This document shows, piece after piece, positions 62,508 through 64,000 of a stretch of DNA of 64,000 nucleotides (position 1 is its first letter; each line of letters starts with the position of its first letter). The stretch lies in assembly GCA_946811185.2 (NCBI GenBank), contig OX328112.1:3162001-3226000 (forward strand), written 5' to 3'. Source of the stretch: Hippopus hippopus. Its lineage: Eukaryota > Mollusca > Bivalvia > Cardiida > Cardiidae. The translations under genes and the position numbers were made by a program. Below the pieces are notes generated by a model. That model was not told the DNA's origin and did not search any database. It worked only from the letters and a program-made list of their open reading frames with translations.

Positions 62508-63590
62508 AGAGGGCCATCATGGCCCTGAATCGCTCACCTGAATCAACAGGTGAAATTTCACTTCATATGCATAATTCAATTTCTGACCAGTTGTCAAATC
62601 AATTGAACTAAAAATGTGGCCTTTAGAGTGTCCACAAGGAATTTCCTTAAGTTGACCTAGTGACCTACTTTATCACCACAGGTGACCTAATTTAGAGCTC
62701 ATCAAAAATTTGTCAAGACAAACATTCTGGACAGTTTTCAAGTCAATTGAGCAAAAAATGTGGTATCTAGAGTGCCAACAAGGTATTTCATTAATTTGAC
62801 CTAGTGACGTAGTTGATGCCCCCAGGTGACCCAATTTCAAACTCATCCAATATTTCATCAAGACAAACATTCTGCCCGATTTTCAAGTCAATTGAGCAAA
62901 AAATGTGGCCTCGAGTGGCCCACAAGGTATTTCTTTAATTTGACCTAGTGACCTAGTTTATGATCCCAGGTGACCCCAATCCAAACTCATCTGATGAAGA
63001 CAAACATTCTGATTAAATTTCAGGTAATTTGAGCAATAAATGTGCTTTCTAGAGTGCCCACAAGCTATTTGTTTAATTTGACCTAGTGACCTAGCTTATG
63101 ACCCCAGGTGACCCAATTACCATCTCATCCAATATTTCATCAAGAAAAACATTCTGACCAATTTTCATGTCAATTGAGCAAGAAATGTGGTCTCTAGAAT
63201 GCCCCAAAGGCATTTCTGTAATTTGACCTACTGACCTAGATTATGACCCCAGGTGACCCAATTCAAACTCATTTCAGATATCATCAAGAAAAACATTCTG
63301 ACCAATGTTCAAGTCAATTGAGCAAAAAATGTGGCCTCTAGAGTACCCACAAGGTATTACTTTAATTTGACCTAGTGACCTAGTTTATGACCCCAGGTGA
63401 CCAAATTCAAACCCATATGATATTTCAGCAGGACAAACATTCTGACATAATTTCATGTAATTTGAGCAATAAATGTGGCCTCTGGAGTGCCTACAAGGTA
63501 TTTCTTTATTTTGATCTAGTGACCTAGTTAATGACCCTAGGGGACCCAATTTTTAACTCACTGAACATGTTGTGGTCAGGTGGGCTAACA
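62508..63590 (+). mobile_element. Helentron-like element, 144-bp tandem array
   Basis: It opens ACAAGAGGGCCATCATGGCC. The TGACCTAGTGACC register lies at 62654, 62798, 62942, 63080, 63225, 63369 and 63513 (spacing 144, 144, 138, 145, 144, 144). It ends near GTGGTCAGGTGGGCTAAC. It is related to, but distinct from, the 29690 array. Confidence 0.75.
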
Positions 63591-64000
63591 AACTTAAAAC
63601 AGGTTCACCACATACCAAATATCAAAGCTCTACACCTCCCCGTTTAAGAGAAGATGAATTTTAAAATTTTCCTTCTTTGTTCCCATGTTCAAACTTGCGA
63701 CCCCCTGGGCAGGGCCAGTTTTGACCCCAGGGGCATCATATGAACAAACTTGGTAGAAGTCCACTAGGAGATGCTACATGCCAAATATCAAAGACCTACG
63801 CCTTCCAGTTTCAGAGAAGAAGAATTTTCAAAGTTTTCCTTTTTTGTTCCCATGTTCAAACTTGTGACCCCTGGGGCAGGGCCAGATTTAACCCCAGGGC
63901 CATTGTATGAACAAACTTGGTAGAGGTCTACTAGGAGATGCTACACAGCAAATATCAAACTTCTTTGTCTTCCAGTTTCAGAGAAGATAAATTTGAAAGT
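63591..64000 (+). repeat. Tandem array, about 167-bp period, runs off the window
   Basis: TGAACAAACTTGGTAGA starts at 63741 and 63908, with an earlier, degenerate start near 63574. Units share AGGAGATGCTACA and CCAGTTTCAGAGAAGA. It continues past the window end. Confidence 0.8.

Overview
The window is eukaryotic, intron-bearing, AT-rich DNA dominated by transposable elements. The repeat content points to a bivalve mollusc: tandem arrays opening with an ACAAGAGGGCC motif and closing with a GCTCAGGTGAGCT hairpin, tRNA-derived SINEs ending in a GTTGAAACGGCGTTAAA-type block, and YqaJ and THAP gene fragments. The phylum call is inference; no taxonomic marker gene is present. No complete protein-coding gene can be read from end to end.

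The commonest component is one non-autonomous DNA transposon, called family A here. It is about 220 bp, flanked by TTAA, with ends of the type CCCTTTACCAMAC and a centre that is an almost perfect 67-bp palindrome (two 33-bp arms around one base). I count about 45 whole, broken or decayed copies, roughly 9 kb. A second TTAA-flanked palindromic family (B) has a core built on AAGATCAGACTGCACA. Copies lie end to end sharing a TTAA, are multimerised, and are split by other elements, so an insertion order can be read.

Other mobile DNA: two Tc1/mariner elements (13811-15303 and 54190-55720), a hAT-like element (48949-51307), a 1.6-kb element with GGCCAAAAC-rich inverted ends (11042-12622) and part of a second copy, a Harbinger-like MITE (61210-61435), non-LTR retrotransposon 3-prime ends (52683-54198), several SINEs with target duplications, and Helentron-like tandem-array elements with 145, 158 and about 167-bp periods (7325-8847, 29690-30935, 32083-33395, 38312-38940, 42905-43560, 62290-64000).

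Host-like or captured coding sequence is sparse: a zinc-finger-like small ORF split by a MITE (5908-6372), a SWIM plus YqaJ nuclease pseudogene (22452-23490), two candidate exons on the minus strand (25909-27113), an acidic ORF remnant (39154-39345), a THAP-domain remnant (41982-42359), a cysteine-rich terminal exon with a poly(A) signal (45299-45442) and a two-exon gene end on the plus strand (61927-62292). Most other open frames are chance frames inside repeats.

Read as a whole, the region is an intergenic or intronic TE landscape around a few gene ends. TTAA-specific palindromic MITEs have been the main force shaping it.
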